A stretch of 64,000 nt of DNA from Pseudomonas purpurea (GCF_039908635.1 NZ_CP150918.1:5596001-5660000); one strand, 5' to 3'; positions 1 through 8,386 are shown, numbered from the stretch's first letter. The notes: a model not told the origin generated them from the letters alone. Numbers and translations are program-made.

Positions 1-907
1 ACGCGGCCACTTCAGCGGATGGCTGCACGGTCGGGTTGGCCGGGAACTCCTGGTTCACATCCGCGAAGATCTTCTGCGCTTCGGGGGTGGTCATCCACTC
101 CACCAGTGCCTTGGCCGCTTCCGGGTGCGGCGCGTGTTTGGTCAGGCCGATGCCCGACAGGTTCACGTGTACGCCACGGTCAGCCTGGTTAGGCCAGAAC
201 AGTTTGACCCCCAGGTCCGGCTTCTGCTTGTGCAGGCGACCGTAGTAGTAGGTGTTGACGATGCCCACGTCACACTGCCCGGCGTTGATCGCTTCCAGCA
301 CCGCCACGTCGTCGGAAAACACGTCGGTGGACAGGTTACGCACCCAGCCCTTGACGATGGCTTCGGTTTTTTCCGCGCCATGGGTTTCGATCAGGGTGGC
401 GGTCAGCGATTGGTTGTAGACCTTCTTCGCCGTGCGCAGGCACAGGCGACCTTCCCACTGCTTGTCGGCCAGGGCTTCGTAAGTGGTCAACTCACCGGGT
501 TTTACCCGCTCGGTGGAATAGGCGATGGTCCGCGCCCGCAGGCTCAGGCCGGTCCAGGCGTGGGACGCCGCACGGTACTGAAGCGGAATATTGGTGTCGA
601 TGACCTTGGAGGTGAACGGTTGCAGGATGCCCATTTGCTCGGCTTGCCACAGGTTGCCGGCATCGACAGTCAGCAGCAGGTCGGCGGTGGCGTTCTCGCC
701 TTCGGCCTTGATGCGCTGCATCAGCGGCGCTTCCTTGTCGGTGATGAACTTCACCTTCACGCCGGTCTTCTGGGTGTAGGCATCGAAGACTGGCTTGATC
801 AGCTCGTCGATCCGCGAGGAGTAGACCACCACCTCGTCGGCGGCCTGGGCGGTGGTGCCGATCAAGGTCAGTGCGAGGGCTGTCAGTAGACGCTTCGGTG
901 CCAACAT
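1..907 (-). CDS. Iron(III) ABC transporter periplasmic binding protein (FbpA/FutA type), C-terminus cut by window edge
   Basis: The gene runs leftward off the window, so about 302 N-terminal residues are present. The reverse strand starts at ATG 907 with a clear signal peptide ([20 protein letters not shown], then QA|ADE), followed by the VVYSSR opening typical of ferric-ion binding proteins of family 1 solute receptors. The segment [12 protein letters not shown] holds the paired tyrosines that bind Fe(III) in FbpA relatives. It should capture ferric iron in the periplasm and hand it to an inner-membrane ABC permease encoded to the left of the window. A good Fur box lies 30-55 bases upstream, which supports iron regulation. 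Family assignment is firm; the exact substrate (free ferric ion or a small chelate) is inferred. Confidence 0.9.
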   Translation of the reverse strand, partial: MLAPKRLLTALALTLIGTTAQAADEVVVYSSRIDELIKPVFDAYTQKTGVKVKFITDKEAPLMQRIKAEGENATADLLLTVDAGNLWQAEQMGILQPFTSKVIDTNIPLQYRAASHAWTGLSLRARTIAYSTERVKPGELTTYEALADKQWEGRLCLRTAKKVYNQSLTATLIETHGAEKTEAIVKGWVRNLSTDVFSDDVAVLEAINAGQCDVGIVNTYYYGRLHKQKPDLGVKLFWPNQADRGVHVNLSGIGLTKHAPHPEAAKALVEWMTTPEAQKIFADVNQEFPANPTVQPSAEVAA

Positions 908-938
908 GGGAGCGGACTCTCGAAATAGGAAAATGAGG

Positions 939-963
939 GCAAATGATAAGGACTCACATTTAC
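939..963. promoter_or_regulatory. Fur box upstream of the iron-binding-protein gene
   Basis: The 25 bases read GCAAATGATAAGGACTCAC followed by ATTTAC. Against the Pseudomonas-type palindrome GCAAATGAGAAT-N-ATTCTCATTTGC both outer arms (GCAAATGA and CATTT) match and the mismatches lie in the centre. It sits just upstream of the ATG at 907, where a Fur repressor would block transcription. The match is by eye only. Confidence 0.6.
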
Positions 964-1036
964 CACCTCAACCGAACAGTTCGCGGAGGAGTTACCAGAT
1001 GTTGCACAGCCGGGGATTGATGGTGAATGGGCCGCC

Positions 1037-1110
1037 GCCATCGCGAGCAAGCTCGCTCCCACAGGGGATTGCATTCCAATGTGGGACCGAGCTTGCTCAC
1101 GATGAGGGCA
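1037..1110. repeat. REP pair (inverted REP elements)
   Basis: Two inverted copies of the Pseudomonas REP core face each other: TCGCGAGCAAGCTCGCTCCC at 1040-1059 and GTGGGACCGAGCTTGCTCAC at 1081-1100. They lie between the 3' end of ubiI and the promoter of the iron-binding-protein gene and are non-coding. Confidence 0.75.
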
Positions 1111-1128
1111 TCAGCGGCGACGCAAATC

Positions 1129-2352
1129 TCAGGCCTTGGCCAGTTCCGGCAGATCCCCGGTCAAACCCAATGCCTGACGCACAAACAGCGCCTTGGCCTC
1201 GGGCATCTGCTCAATCACCTTCAACCCGGTGTTGCGCAACCAGCGCAGCGGCAGCGGATCTGCCTGGAACAACCGCTCGAAGCCTTCCATCGCCGCCATC
1301 AACGCCAGGTTGTGAGGCATGCGTCGACGTTCGAAACGGCTGAGGACTTTCACGTCCGCCAGGCGTTCGCCACGGCTGGCGGCTTGCAGCAGCACTTCAG
1401 CCAGCACCGCCGCGTCGAGAAAGCCCAGGTTCACGCCCTGCCCGGCCAGCGGGTGAATGGTGTGGGCGGCGTCGCCGATCAACGCCAGGCCTTCGGCCAC
1501 ATAACGTTTGGCGTGACGCTGACGCAGCGGCACGCACAACCGAGGGTCGGCGCTCAGCACCGTGCCCAGGCATCCTTCGAAGGCGCGCTCCAGCTCACGG
1601 CAAAAGCCTTCATCGTCCAGCGCCATCAGGCGTTCGGCTTCGGTTGGGGTGGTCGACCAGACGATCGAGCACCAGTCTTGCTGGCCGTCGCGCTCAAGGG
1701 GCAGGAACGCCAGCGGACCGGTGTCGGTGAAACGCTGCCAGGCCGTCATCTGGTGCGGCTTTGAGCTGCGCACGCTGGTGACAATGGCGTGGTGCAGGTA
1801 ATCCCACTCGCGGGTCGCGACGCCGGTCAGGCGACGCACCGCCGAATTGGCGCCATCGGCGGCAATCACCAGCGGCGCACGCAACGTGCGGCCGTCGGCC
1901 AGGGTCAGCAGCCAATCGTCGCCGGAACGGCGCATCTGCTCCAGCCGGGCGTTGGCGAGCATGCCCAAGTCACAGTCGTGCAAGCGATCCAGCAAGGCAT
2001 CCTGAACCACTCGGTTCTCGACGATATGCCCCAGCGCATCGGCATGCACGCTGGCCGCCGAGAAATGGATCTGCCCGGTGCCACTGCCGTCCCAGACTTG
2101 CATCTGGTTGTAAGGGCTGCTGCGTCGGGCAGCAATGCCGTCCCACGCTCCCAGGCGTTCGAGAATTCGCTGGCTGGCCGCCGACAATGCGCTCACCCGA
2201 GGTTCGAACGGCGCCTGGCCATCGAAGGGTTTGACACTCAACGGGCTGCCGTCGATCAGCAGCACTTCCAGGCCGCTGCCTTGCAACGCCAGCGCCAGAG
2301 CGCTCCCGACCATTCCGGCCCCGACAATCAGCAGATCTGCGCGCATTTCCAT
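1129..2352 (-). CDS. ubiI: FAD-dependent ubiquinone biosynthesis hydroxylase, UbiI (VisC) type
   Basis: A 407-residue class A flavoprotein monooxygenase. The N-terminal dinucleotide fold reads LLIVGAGMVGSALALAL, the DG motif is LVIAADGANSAVR, and the second FAD motif is ALIGDAAHTIHPLAGQGVNL. These are the three signatures of the UbiI/UbiH/UbiF family, which hydroxylate the polyprenyl-phenol ring during aerobic ubiquinone synthesis. It is the second family member in the operon after ubiH, so UbiI (C5 hydroxylation) is the likelier identity. Start ATG 2352 has GAGACAGG upstream inside a tiny ORF. Telling UbiI from UbiF by sequence alone is uncertain, but pseudomonads usually use Coq7 for the UbiF step. 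Confidence 0.85.
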   Translation of the reverse strand: MEMRADLLIVGAGMVGSALALALQGSGLEVLLIDGSPLSVKPFDGQAPFEPRVSALSAASQRILERLGAWDGIAARRSSPYNQMQVWDGSGTGQIHFSAASVHADALGHIVENRVVQDALLDRLHDCDLGMLANARLEQMRRSGDDWLLTLADGRTLRAPLVIAADGANSAVRRLTGVATREWDYLHHAIVTSVRSSKPHQMTAWQRFTDTGPLAFLPLERDGQQDWCSIVWSTTPTEAERLMALDDEGFCRELERAFEGCLGTVLSADPRLCVPLRQRHAKRYVAEGLALIGDAAHTIHPLAGQGVNLGFLDAAVLAEVLLQAASRGERLADVKVLSRFERRRMPHNLALMAAMEGFERLFQADPLPLRWLRNTGLKVIEQMPEAKALFVRQALGLTGDLPELAKA

Positions 2353-2355
2353 GCT

Positions 2356-2469
2356 TTAAGCCTGTCTCGCTTGCGGCTTGCGCCGCACGTAAAGGGTTTT
2401 ATCGACCCGCGCCACCAGGGTGCCGGCGCCGTCGTGAATCTCGACTGGGTTCGCCAGCCACTCAAGCAT
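2356..2469 (-). CDS. Possible 37-residue small ORF between ubiH and ubiI
   Basis: ATG 2469 overlaps the end of ubiH, and the stop at 2356 leaves three bases before the ubiI start. The peptide begins MLEWLANPVEIHDGAG and ends in a basic tail (YVRRKPQARQA). The frame stays open upstream into ubiH. It fills the only gap between the two hydroxylase genes and contains the ribosome-binding site of ubiI, so its translation could couple the genes. The stretch VARVDKTLYVRRK is faintly like the end of a hotdog-fold thioesterase, so it may be a gene remnant. I do not recognise it; chance ORF is quite possible. Confidence 0.3.
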   Translation of the reverse strand: MLEWLANPVEIHDGAGTLVARVDKTLYVRRKPQARQA

Positions 2470-3649
2470 CGGGACGTGTTCCCAGCCCCATGGCTTGTCG
2501 GGCGAACCAGCGTTTGGCCGGCGGCAACAGATCGAGCCCCAACAGGCCGATGTTGCGGCCCAGCGACACCAGCGGCTGAGTGCTGCCGAACAAACGGGTC
2601 ACTTGATCGGAGAAGCCGACCGTGAGGTTTTGGTCCAGGCGCTGACGCTCGCGATACGCCTGCAAAGTGGCGAAGTCGCCCGGTGTTTTTTCACTGGCCA
2701 ACAAGGCCTCGGCCAACGCCTGGGCATCGCGCAACGACAGGTTGAAACCCTGGCCGGCAATCGGGTGCAGGCTATGCGCCGCATTGCCCAACACCGCCAG
2801 ATGGGGGCGAACCTGTTCTTCGGCCTCAACCAGCGTCAACGGATACAAATGTCGCGCACCAACTTGCTTGAGGGTGCCGAGGCGATACCCGAACACGCCC
2901 TGCAATTCGCTGAGAAAGCTGCGTTCATCGAGCGCCGCCAAGCGTTGCGCGTCCATCCCCAGACGGGTCCAGACTAGTGCGCAGCGGTTTTCCGGCAGCG
3001 GCAGCAACGCCATCGGGCCGTCATCGGTGAAGCGTTCGAAGGCCATGCCGTTGTGGGCTTCGCTCGGCGTAATGTTGGCGATCAGCGCACTCTGGTTGTA
3101 CGGACGCTTTTTCACGCCGATGCCCAGTTGCTCGCGCAAGCCCGAACGGCCGCCATCGGCCAGCACCGCGAGGTCGCATTCCAGCGTGGTTTCATCGTTG
3201 AGGGTCAGGCGGTAGCCGTCTTCCAACGGCTCCATGCGCGTGACCTCGGCCGGGCAGCGCCAGCTGATGACGTCCTTGTCCAGACCTTGCCAGAGGCATT
3301 GGCCCAGCCAGGCGTTTTCCACCACGTAGCCCAGGGCCGGCACGCCCTCCTCCATGGCCGACAGCCGCGCGGTGGAAAACCGCCCACGGTCGGACACGTG
3401 AATCTGCTTGATCGGCTCGGCACGGCGGGAGATTTCCTGCCACAGGCCCAGCCGTTGATAGATTTGCCGAGCGCCAAAGGACAGCGCCGAAGAACGCGCG
3501 TCATAGCTTGGCTGGTAAGTGTCGCCGGGGGCGAACGGTTCGATCAGCACGATCTTCCAGCCGCGCGCCTTGGCCCCGGCCTGCAACGCCAACGCCAGGC
3601 TTGCGCCAACGAGGCCGCCACCGATAATCGCCAGATTGACCCGACTCAT
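2462..3649 (-). CDS. ubiH: 2-octaprenyl-6-methoxyphenol hydroxylase UbiH
   Basis: A 395-residue FAD monooxygenase with NLAIIGGGLVGASLALAL at the N-terminus, LAVLADGGRSGLREQ as the DG motif, and AVLGNAAHSLHPIAGQGFNL as the second FAD motif. The GN variant in place of GD is characteristic of UbiH. It hydroxylates the ring at C1 in aerobic ubiquinone synthesis. I chose ATG 3649 because its ATGA overlaps the pepP stop (translational coupling); an ATG three codons upstream at 3658 is an alternative. It sits in the ygfB-pepP-ubiH-ubiI cluster, the same association as in E. coli. Confidence 0.92.
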   Translation of the reverse strand: MSRVNLAIIGGGLVGASLALALQAGAKARGWKIVLIEPFAPGDTYQPSYDARSSALSFGARQIYQRLGLWQEISRRAEPIKQIHVSDRGRFSTARLSAMEEGVPALGYVVENAWLGQCLWQGLDKDVISWRCPAEVTRMEPLEDGYRLTLNDETTLECDLAVLADGGRSGLREQLGIGVKKRPYNQSALIANITPSEAHNGMAFERFTDDGPMALLPLPENRCALVWTRLGMDAQRLAALDERSFLSELQGVFGYRLGTLKQVGARHLYPLTLVEAEEQVRPHLAVLGNAAHSLHPIAGQGFNLSLRDAQALAEALLASEKTPGDFATLQAYRERQRLDQNLTVGFSDQVTRLFGSTQPLVSLGRNIGLLGLDLLPPAKRWFARQAMGLGTRPDA

Positions 3650-4980
3650 GCCGCGCACGTCCGCGCAGCGGCCATCAAGGCCTCGATTTCGGCGACCGTT
3701 CTCGGTACGCCGTTGGTCAGGATTTCACAGCCCGTTTTGGTTACCACCACGTCATCCTCGATGCGCACGCCAATGCCGCGCCATTTCTTCGCCACGTTCT
3801 GATTGTCCGGGGCAATGTAGATACCCGGCTCGACGGTCAACGCCATGCCGACTTCCAGCACGCGCCATTCGCCGCCGACCTTGTACTCACCGACGTCATG
3901 CACATCCATGCCCAGCCAGTGGCCGGCGCGGTGCATATAAAACGCCTTGTAGGCTTCGCTGGCGATCAACTCGGCGACGTTGCCCTGCAACAAACCGAGC
4001 TCGACCAGCCCGGCGGTAATCACCTGGACCGTGGCCTCGTGCGCCTGATTCCAGTGTTTGTTCGGTGCAATCTGGGCAAAAGCCGCTTCCTGCGACGCCA
4101 ACACCAGTTCGTAGATCGCCTTCTGTTCCGGCGAGTACCTGCCATTGACCGGCCAGGTGCGGGTAATGTCGCTGGCGTAGCAGTCGATCTCGCAACCGGC
4201 GTCGATCAGCACCAGGTCACCGTCCTTGAGCACCGCGTCATTCTGCTGGTAGTGCAGGATGCAGCTGTTGCGCCCCGAAGCGACGATCGACCCATAGGCT
4301 GGCATCTTCGCCCCGCCCTTGCGGAATTCGTAGTCGAGTTCGGCTTCCAGGCTGAACTCATGCAAACCGGCACGGCTGGCCTGCATGGCCCGAATGTGGG
4401 CCTGGGCGGAAATCCGGGCGGCTTCGCGCATCACCTTCACTTCTGCCGCCGATTTATACAGGCGCATGTCGTGCAGCAGATGATCCAGGGCAACGAATTC
4501 GTTCGGTGGCTGGGCGCCAAGGTGCGCTTTAGAGCGGATCACGTTGATCCACTCCATCAGGTGGCGGTCGAATTCCGGGTTGCTGCCCATGGCCGAATAC
4601 ACCCGGTCGCGGCCTTCGATCAGGCCCGGCAGGATGTCGTCGATGTCGGTGATGGGAAACGCGTCGTCCGCACCAAAATCACGGATCGCGCCTTCCTGGC
4701 CGGCACGCAGGCCGTCCCACAGTTCCCGCTCGGCATTACGCTCGCGGCAGAACAGCACGTACTCGCCGTGTTCACGGCCGGGCATCAACACGATGACCGC
4801 CAGCGGCTCGGGGAAGCCGCTGAGGTACTGGAAGTCGCTGTCCTGGCGATAGACATGCTCGACGTCGCGGTTGCGGATCGCCACCGCGGCGGCCGGCAGG
4901 ATGGCGATGCTGTTGGGCTCCATCTGCGCCATCAAGGCCTTGCGGCGACGGCTGTATTCCGCTTTCGGGATATGAATCAT
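3646..4980 (-). CDS. pepP: Xaa-Pro aminopeptidase (aminopeptidase P)
   Basis: A 444-residue M24B metallopeptidase that removes N-terminal residues preceding proline. The N-terminal domain spans roughly 1-175 and the pita-bread catalytic domain 176-440. The five metal ligands are visible in order: the two Asp in LIDAGCEIDCYASDITRTWP, His in MHRAGHWLGMDVHD, Glu in ALTVEPGIYIA, and Glu in GIGVRIEDDVVVT. Length equals the family norm. It is the second gene of the leftward ygfB-pepP-ubiH-ubiI operon and overlaps ubiH by four bases. Confidence 0.95.
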   Translation of the reverse strand: MIHIPKAEYSRRRKALMAQMEPNSIAILPAAAVAIRNRDVEHVYRQDSDFQYLSGFPEPLAVIVLMPGREHGEYVLFCRERNAERELWDGLRAGQEGAIRDFGADDAFPITDIDDILPGLIEGRDRVYSAMGSNPEFDRHLMEWINVIRSKAHLGAQPPNEFVALDHLLHDMRLYKSAAEVKVMREAARISAQAHIRAMQASRAGLHEFSLEAELDYEFRKGGAKMPAYGSIVASGRNSCILHYQQNDAVLKDGDLVLIDAGCEIDCYASDITRTWPVNGRYSPEQKAIYELVLASQEAAFAQIAPNKHWNQAHEATVQVITAGLVELGLLQGNVAELIASEAYKAFYMHRAGHWLGMDVHDVGEYKVGGEWRVLEVGMALTVEPGIYIAPDNQNVAKKWRGIGVRIEDDVVVTKTGCEILTNGVPRTVAEIEALMAAARTCAA

Positions 4981-5006
4981 GGGCAGACGGACGTCCCTTC
5001 GAACGA

Positions 5007-5564
5007 TCAGTGCAGAGACGGTTTGGCAGCCGCCGCTTCAGCAGGCTTCTTGGTCTCGGTGAACAGCAACAATGGCGCGACCCGCAGGTACTCCATGACT
5101 TCCATATAGTCGCTTTCGCCGTCATCGGACTCTTCCAGGGCATCTTGCACCTGGGCGATGGCCGCCAGATCCTGCAAAACCTCGGTGGCTTCAGTGCTCA
5201 GGGCATTGTCGCGGTAGGTCAGGCCGAAACCGGCGAGGAAGCCCTGGCACCACTGGCCCAGCGCGGCGGCACGCTCGGTGAGCGGCGCGTCATCGGTCGG
5301 CAACAGCAGAACGACGGTCATGTCGTCGCCGGTCAGTTCGCCCTTGACCATCTCTTGCAGGCCGATCAAGGCGTTGCGGACGTTGTCTTGTGGCTCGCCT
5401 TCGAGCAGTTCGGCGGCATCGGCCAACCAGCTGTCGGCTTCAAAGCCTGCGCCGGCGCAACTGCGGCCAAGCAACAGGCCATGCAATTCGGCAGGCGAGA
5501 CAGGGTGGCCGCTGGTGCTCAGCAGGGTGGCGAAGGCTTGGTACGGAGAATTCTGAATGGGCAT
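5007..5564 (-). CDS. ygfB: UPF0149 (YgfB/YecA) family protein
   Basis: A 185-residue acidic, helical protein opening [20 protein letters not shown] and including [16 protein letters not shown], the conserved core of the UPF0149 family. It is the first gene of the operon leading to pepP, ubiH and ubiI, exactly as ygfB heads that operon in enterobacteria. The molecular role is not established by sequence. In P. aeruginosa YgfB has been linked to ampDh3 repression and beta-lactam resistance, which may extend here. The 266-base divergent gap to the zapA-side genes must hold both promoters. Confidence 0.9.
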   Translation of the reverse strand: MPIQNSPYQAFATLLSTSGHPVSPAELHGLLLGRSCAGAGFEADSWLADAAELLEGEPQDNVRNALIGLQEMVKGELTGDDMTVVLLLPTDDAPLTERAAALGQWCQGFLAGFGLTYRDNALSTEATEVLQDLAAIAQVQDALEESDDGESDYMEVMEYLRVAPLLLFTETKKPAEAAAAKPSLH

Positions 5565-5830
5565 GGGCAGCTAGGCGCCAAGCGGCGCTATGTCTAGAAT
5601 GAAGGCCTTGTATCCTACATCGACAGACTCGCCAAGACTATTAAAGGCTGTCCCCCGTCGGGTCTGTACGAAACTCGCCGAACGGCGATCAGGCAAGGCA
5701 GAAATAGGCGAGTACGCGCAGTGCAGGGTCCTACATGAGCATTGCGAGCCTGTTTATAACGCAGCATGATCGACGCGCAGGCAGTTTCTTACAGAGCCTA
5801 CCGCCCATCAGACACAATCCAGTGGATACA

Positions 5831-6040
5831 ATGGAAGACACCGACCTGCAAACGCTGATGGCCAGACTCGAGTTGCTAATTACCCGGGTCGAGCAACTTA
5901 AGAGCCAAAACGGACTCCTACTAGCTCAGGAAAAAACCTGGCGCGAGGAACGCGCGCACCTCATTGAAAAAAACGAAATCGCCCGGCGTAAGGTCGAATC
6001 GATGATTTCGCGCCTCAAGGCCCTGGAGCAAGACTCATGA
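5831..6040 (+). CDS. Small coiled-coil protein, TIGR02449 family
   Basis: A 69-residue protein starting MEDTDLQTLMARLELLITRV and rich in Leu/Glu/Lys heptads (LITRVEQLKSQNGLLLAQEK), so mostly one coiled coil. It stops at 6040 with an ATGA overlap to zapA. In pseudomonads a TIGR02449 protein is regularly found just before zapA, suggesting a role in division or Z-ring assembly, but no function is proven. An upstream start at 5735 is possible but would add an unusual, non-conserved-looking leader, so I prefer 5831. Confidence 0.85.
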   Translation: MEDTDLQTLMARLELLITRVEQLKSQNGLLLAQEKTWREERAHLIEKNEIARRKVESMISRLKALEQDS

Positions 6041-6354
6041 GTTCAAGCAATAGCGTCACCGTGCAGATCCTCGACAAAGAATATTCGATCATTTGCCCTC
6101 AGGAAGAGCGCAGCAACCTGGTGAGTGCTGCCCGTTACCTGGACGGCAAGATGCGCGAAATCCGCAGCAGCGGCAAAGTCATCGGCGCCGACCGCATCGC
6201 CGTGATGGCCGCGCTGAACATCACTCACGACCTGCTGCACACCCAGGAACGCCCTGAGGTGCAGGCCAGCGGTTCGACCCGCGAGCAGGTTCGCGACCTG
6301 CTGGAACGCGTGGATCTGGTGCTGGCCACCGATCCGGATGTCAGCAAGGGCTGA
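6037..6354 (+). CDS. zapA: Cell division protein ZapA
   Basis: A 105-residue protein with the ZapA head domain (VTVQILDKEYSIICPQEERS, then AARYLDGKMREIRSSGKV and ADRIAVMAALNITHDLL) followed by a short helical tail. ZapA binds FtsZ and stabilises the Z-ring. Its start overlaps the stop of the small coiled-coil gene by four bases, and 6S RNA and ygfA follow, the standard zapA-ssrS-ygfA arrangement of gammaproteobacteria. Confidence 0.95.
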   Translation: MSSSNSVTVQILDKEYSIICPQEERSNLVSAARYLDGKMREIRSSGKVIGADRIAVMAALNITHDLLHTQERPEVQASGSTREQVRDLLERVDLVLATDPDVSKG

Positions 6355-6384
6355 TTCCTCGGGGTGGTTGCGGTATACTCGCGC

Positions 6385-6565
6385 CACTCCCTGGGGTGCT
6401 TGCCAGTTGACGATGTCCCTGAGCCGATTCGCACTACCCTGGAAGTTGCACGTTGGGCCGGTGTGCATGTCCGCTAGACGGAAAGCCTTAAGGTCTACTG
6501 CTTCTTCCACCTTGAACTTTCGGGTTCAAGGGCTAAGTTGACAGCGGTTCATCCGGGGAGCCTGA
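6385..6565 (+). ncRNA. ssrS: 6S RNA (ssrS)
   Basis: The roughly 180-base gap between zapA and ygfA is the conserved ssrS site. A sigma70 -10 element TATACT lies at 6374-6379, placing the 5' end near 6385. The transcript would begin with a CTCCCTGGGGTG-type segment and near its end carry GGTTCATCCGGGGAGCCTG, which can pair with it to close the long 6S rod; a strong terminator follows at once. 6S RNA mimics an open promoter and sequesters sigma70 RNA polymerase in stationary phase. Exact ends are estimates. Confidence 0.85.
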
Positions 6566-6568
6566 TTC

Positions 6569-6604
6569 AAGCCGATGCCGGTTCTTGCCGGCATCGGCTT
6601 TTTA
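6569..6604 (+). terminator. Rho-independent terminator after 6S RNA
   Basis: Arms AAGCCGATGCCGG and CCGGCATCGGCTT enclose a six-base loop and are followed by a T run. It separates 6S RNA from the ygfA coding region. Confidence 0.85.
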
Positions 6605-6644
6605 CGAAGCCATCGTCCTGATGCCTTCGACACGCGAACAGCCC

Positions 6645-7256
6645 ATGACCATGACCGAACCTGCGCCGCTTTCCCGCCCGCAACTTCGACGCATGCTGCG
6701 CAAAGCCCGCCGCGCGCTAAGCCCCTGCGAACAACGCCAGGCCGCCCGCGGGCTGTATCGGCAATTGGCGCAACAACCGCTGTTTCGCCGCGCCAAACAT
6801 ATCTCGCTCTACCTGCCTACCGACGGTGAAATCGACCCGCGCCTGCTGCTGCGCGCCGCTCAGCGTCGGGGCAAGGCCACCTATCTGCCGGTGCTCAGTG
6901 CCTGGCCCCGCACCAAAATGGTCTTCCAGCGCGTTCGCCCCGGCGAAAAACTGCGCCCCAACCGCTTCCGCATTCTTGAGCCACGGGTCAACCGGGCACA
7001 GCAACGCAAGGTCTGGACCCTGGATCTGGTGCTGTTGCCGCTGGTGGGGTTTGACGATGTTGGCGGACGACTGGGGATGGGCGGCGGTTTCTACGACCGC
7101 AGCCTGGCGTATCTGGCGCGACGTAAAACCTGGCGCAAGCCGACGCTGTTGGGGCTGGCCCATGAATGTCAGAAGGTCGAGAAACTGGCTCAGGCGAGCT
7201 GGGATGTCCCGTTGCAGGGAACGGTGACGGACAAGGCGTGGTATTTCGCAGACTAG
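6645..7256 (+). CDS. 5-formyltetrahydrofolate cyclo-ligase (YgfA)
   Basis: From ATG 6645 this gives 203 residues, the usual length. The protein contains RRMLRKARRALSP at the N-terminus and LDLVLLPLVGFDDVGGRLGMGGGFYDR, the family's signature with the glycine-rich ATP/folate-binding loop GRLGMGGGFYDR. It converts 5-formyl-THF to 5,10-methenyl-THF. Starts at 6585 or 6621 lie in or just after the 6S terminator, so 6645 is preferred. It may be cotranscribed with 6S RNA by readthrough, as in E. coli. Confidence 0.93.
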   Translation: MTMTEPAPLSRPQLRRMLRKARRALSPCEQRQAARGLYRQLAQQPLFRRAKHISLYLPTDGEIDPRLLLRAAQRRGKATYLPVLSAWPRTKMVFQRVRPGEKLRPNRFRILEPRVNRAQQRKVWTLDLVLLPLVGFDDVGGRLGMGGGFYDRSLAYLARRKTWRKPTLLGLAHECQKVEKLAQASWDVPLQGTVTDKAWYFAD

Positions 7257-7292
7257 ACGCCACTGCGCTCAGCGACGTCGCTTACCGGTGGT

Positions 7293-7439
7293 TCAGCGTT
7301 TGAAAGGTTGCTGTTGTTGCGCGACTTCAATCGGTGCATCGGTTTTGCTGGCCCACAGGCTCTGCGCATAACCGGTGGTCACGACGCCCAAACCGAACAG
7401 AATCACCAGAATCCAGAGTAAATCCGGTTTGCGTTTCAT
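7293..7439 (-). CDS. 48-residue single-pass membrane protein of unknown function
   Basis: ATG 7439 is preceded by a strong ribosome-binding site (GAGGGGGG). The peptide MKRKPDLLWILVILFGLGVV has a basic start and one hydrophobic helix, then TTGYAQSLWASK and a polar Gln-rich tail (QQQQPFKR). The shape is that of a small inner-membrane protein or an uncleaved signal anchor. It is convergent with ygfA. Good RBS, regular composition and hydrophobic helix make it a real small gene in my judgement, but I do not recognise the family. Confidence 0.7.
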   Translation of the reverse strand: MKRKPDLLWILVILFGLGVVTTGYAQSLWASKTDAPIEVAQQQQPFKR

Positions 7440-7794
7440 CGATTGCCCCCCTCAAGGCATGTTGCACACGATGACAGCAACGGTCGCGCCGGCAGCTCGT
7501 GTGGCTGGTTCTGTTAGTCAACTTCTGCGCCAGAAACCCATACCCGGCGTTGCTGCTCCTCGCCATAGCAGGCTATGACTCGTCGCAGCGCCTTGGTTAT
7601 AGGCTTCTGGCATCCGAACTTGAACTAACGAACCAACCGTACGAGCTACTAGGCCGTACTTGCCGCGTCTCGCTTAAAAGTCCGGCATTTTGCGGTAACG
7701 TGCACCGACACGCAAACGCTGACGTCAACCGACCGTCGGTTTGTCATAAATTGGCCGAACAACCCTTTCGACCACTGTTTTCGGAGCAACAAAG
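7440..7794. other. 355-base non-coding gap holding a long imperfect palindrome
   Basis: No convincing gene. The right part must hold the promoter of the EVE gene (possible -10 CATAAA at about 7744). The left-centre part, 7513-7629, is an extended inverted repeat described as a separate feature. Confidence 0.6.
7513..7629. repeat. 117-bp imperfect palindrome (structured repeat or RNA hairpin)
   Basis: The left arm starts GTTAGTCAACTTCTGCGCCA and the right arm, read in reverse complement, starts GTTAGTTCAAGTTCGGATGC and then CCAGAAGCCTATA, against CCAGAAACCCATA on the left. The arms keep matching (GGCGTTGC against GGCGCTGC) up to an apical hairpin CATAGC-AG-GCTATG at 7564-7577. Many mismatches are transitions that still allow G-U pairs. 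It could be a MITE-like repeat or a structured transcript; I cannot tell which. Confidence 0.55.
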
Positions 7795-8244
7795 ATGGCC
7801 TATTGGCTGATGAAATCCGAGCCCGACGAGCTCTCGATCAAGGGCCTGGAAAAGCTCGGCGAAGCCCGCTGGGACGGCGTTCGCAACTACCAGGCACGCA
7901 ACTTCCTGCGGGCGATGGCGGTGGGCGATGAATTCTTCTTCTATCACTCCAGCTGCCCTGAACCGGGCATCGCCGGTATCGGCCGCATCGTTGAAGCCGC
8001 CTACCCCGACCCGACGGCCCTGGAACCCGAAAGCATCTACTTCGACCCCAAGGCCACCCCGGAGAAAAACGCCTGGAGCGCGATCAACGTTGCCCACGTT
8101 GAAACCTTCGCCAAGGTCTTGCGGCTCGATTACCTGAAACAGCAAACCGCGCTGGCCGATTTGCCACTGGTGCAAAAAGGCAGTCGGTTGTCAGTGATGC
8201 CGGTCACCGCCGAGCAATGGGCGGCGGTGCTTGCACTGCGTTGA
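7795..8244 (+). CDS. EVE-domain protein
   Basis: A 149-residue single-domain protein beginning MAYWLMKSEPDELSIKGLEK, with the EVE fold's hallmarks WDGVRNYQARNFLRAM, VGDEFFFYHSS and GIAGIGRIVEAAYPD. EVE domains are PUA-like and bind modified bases in DNA or RNA; human THYN1 is a relative. The start follows GGAGCAAC. It stands alone between the palindromic gap and the efflux operon. Family assignment is strong; target nucleic acid unknown. Confidence 0.9.
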   Translation: MAYWLMKSEPDELSIKGLEKLGEARWDGVRNYQARNFLRAMAVGDEFFFYHSSCPEPGIAGIGRIVEAAYPDPTALEPESIYFDPKATPEKNAWSAINVAHVETFAKVLRLDYLKQQTALADLPLVQKGSRLSVMPVTAEQWAAVLALR

Positions 8245-8386
8245 CAGGACAGAACCGCACAGTCAGCTTTTCGACACATGCATTCATCGACCCAATTGGG
8301 TTAGGCTGCCCCTTCATTTGACGGGCATCAAGTCGCCAACGCGCTGAAACCGTCAGACTAGGACGCTACAGTTGCAGGATGCATAC

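Noticed and set aside
6585..6644. Upstream start for ygfA at 6585 or 6621
   Set aside because: 6585 lies inside the 6S terminator and the leader is not conserved-looking; 6645 gives the family length.
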